Source of the DNA: Promethearchaeota archaeon
Lineage (GTDB): Archaea; Asgardarchaeota; Lokiarchaeia; Sigyniarchaeales; Promethearchaeaceae
Assembly (NCBI GenBank): GCA_014729055.1
Contig: WJKO01000632.1
Span: forward strand, 1 to 6,460
Reading direction: 5' to 3'
DNA: 6,460 nt
Within the stretch, counting starts at the first letter, position 1. Each line of letters opens with the position of its first letter. The position numbers and the translations under genes are program-made. A model generated the notes under the pieces. It was not told the origin of the DNA. It made no database searches and saw nothing but the letters and a program-made list of their open reading frames with translations. Below are positions 6,326 to 6,460 of the stretch, one piece after another.

Positions 6326-6460
6326 TTAGTACAATAAATTAAGAATATATTGCAGAATATCCACGTCATTTAGTTCCCCGTCTTTTACAGCTTCAAATTT
6401 TTCAGCGATAACATCTGCATTGCCTTGAATCATGTCTTTAAATTTGGCAGATTCCATGAC
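6326..6460 (-). CDS. C-terminal part (or whole) of a small acidic helical protein, unrecognised
   Basis: Reading the minus strand from the right edge gives 44 codons ending in TAA at 6328-6326. The peptide is VMESAKFKDMIQGN followed by an acidic, amphipathic stretch (ADVIAEKFEAVKDGELND) and a hydrophobic end VDILQYILNLLY. The heptad-like spacing of I, F, V and L residues is protein-like, and the frame is better balanced than random AT-rich sequence. An ATG at 6457-6455 could be a start, giving a 43-residue protein, but the frame is also open to the edge, so the gene may continue outside the window. The family is not recognised. It points the same way as wrbA but is 258 bases upstream of it and separated by repeats and a promoter, so an operon is unlikely. 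Confidence 0.6.
   Translation of the reverse strand, partial: VMESAKFKDMIQGNADVIAEKFEAVKDGELNDVDILQYILNLLY

Noticed and set aside
6187..6369. A 60-codon minus-strand open frame
   Set aside because: Its middle is the 14-bp tandem array read through in shifting frames, and its upstream end overlaps the better-supported minus-strand coding end at 6326-6460 in another frame.

Overview
The window looks archaeal, most plausibly from an Asgard (Lokiarchaeia-like) or similar large-genome, AT-rich uncultured archaeon. The reasons are TATA-box-like sites at archaeal distance from the starts of two genes, a very long extracellular repeat protein rich in N-glycosylation sequons and anchored by one C-terminal helix, and loosely packed genes with AT-rich spacers. 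The lineage is an inference; no rRNA or universal marker is present.

Layout. (1) Positions 2-3292, plus strand: the 3' part of a giant surface-protein gene, open to the left edge. It has twelve visible Ig/cadherin-like repeats of 85-88 residues, then a transmembrane helix and a short basic tail. (2) 3293-3535: AT-rich spacer with a T8 tract (likely terminator), a short direct repeat and, at its right end, a TTTAAATA box and a strong Shine-Dalgarno sequence. (3) 3536-5296, plus strand: a 586-residue protein that I do not recognise, with a helical core built on a 70-residue repeat and two C-terminal CxC...CxxC zinc ribbons. (4) 5297-5446: convergent spacer filled largely by five degenerate 23-bp tandem units. 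(5) 5447-6067, minus strand: a complete WrbA-type flavodoxin-like NAD(P)H:quinone oxidoreductase. (6) 6068-6325: spacer with the wrbA promoter and a 14-bp tandem array. (7) 6326-6460, minus strand: the 3' end (or possibly all) of a small acidic, helical protein.

Nothing in the gene order makes these genes an obvious pathway. The surface protein and the zinc-ribbon protein are co-directional, but a terminator-like tract and an own promoter separate them. wrbA is transcribed alone towards the zinc-ribbon gene. The parts most worth following up are the unrecognised zinc-ribbon repeat protein, the two-sequon-per-repeat pattern and recent repeat duplication in the surface protein, and the two intergenic tandem arrays whose unit lengths are not multiples of three.
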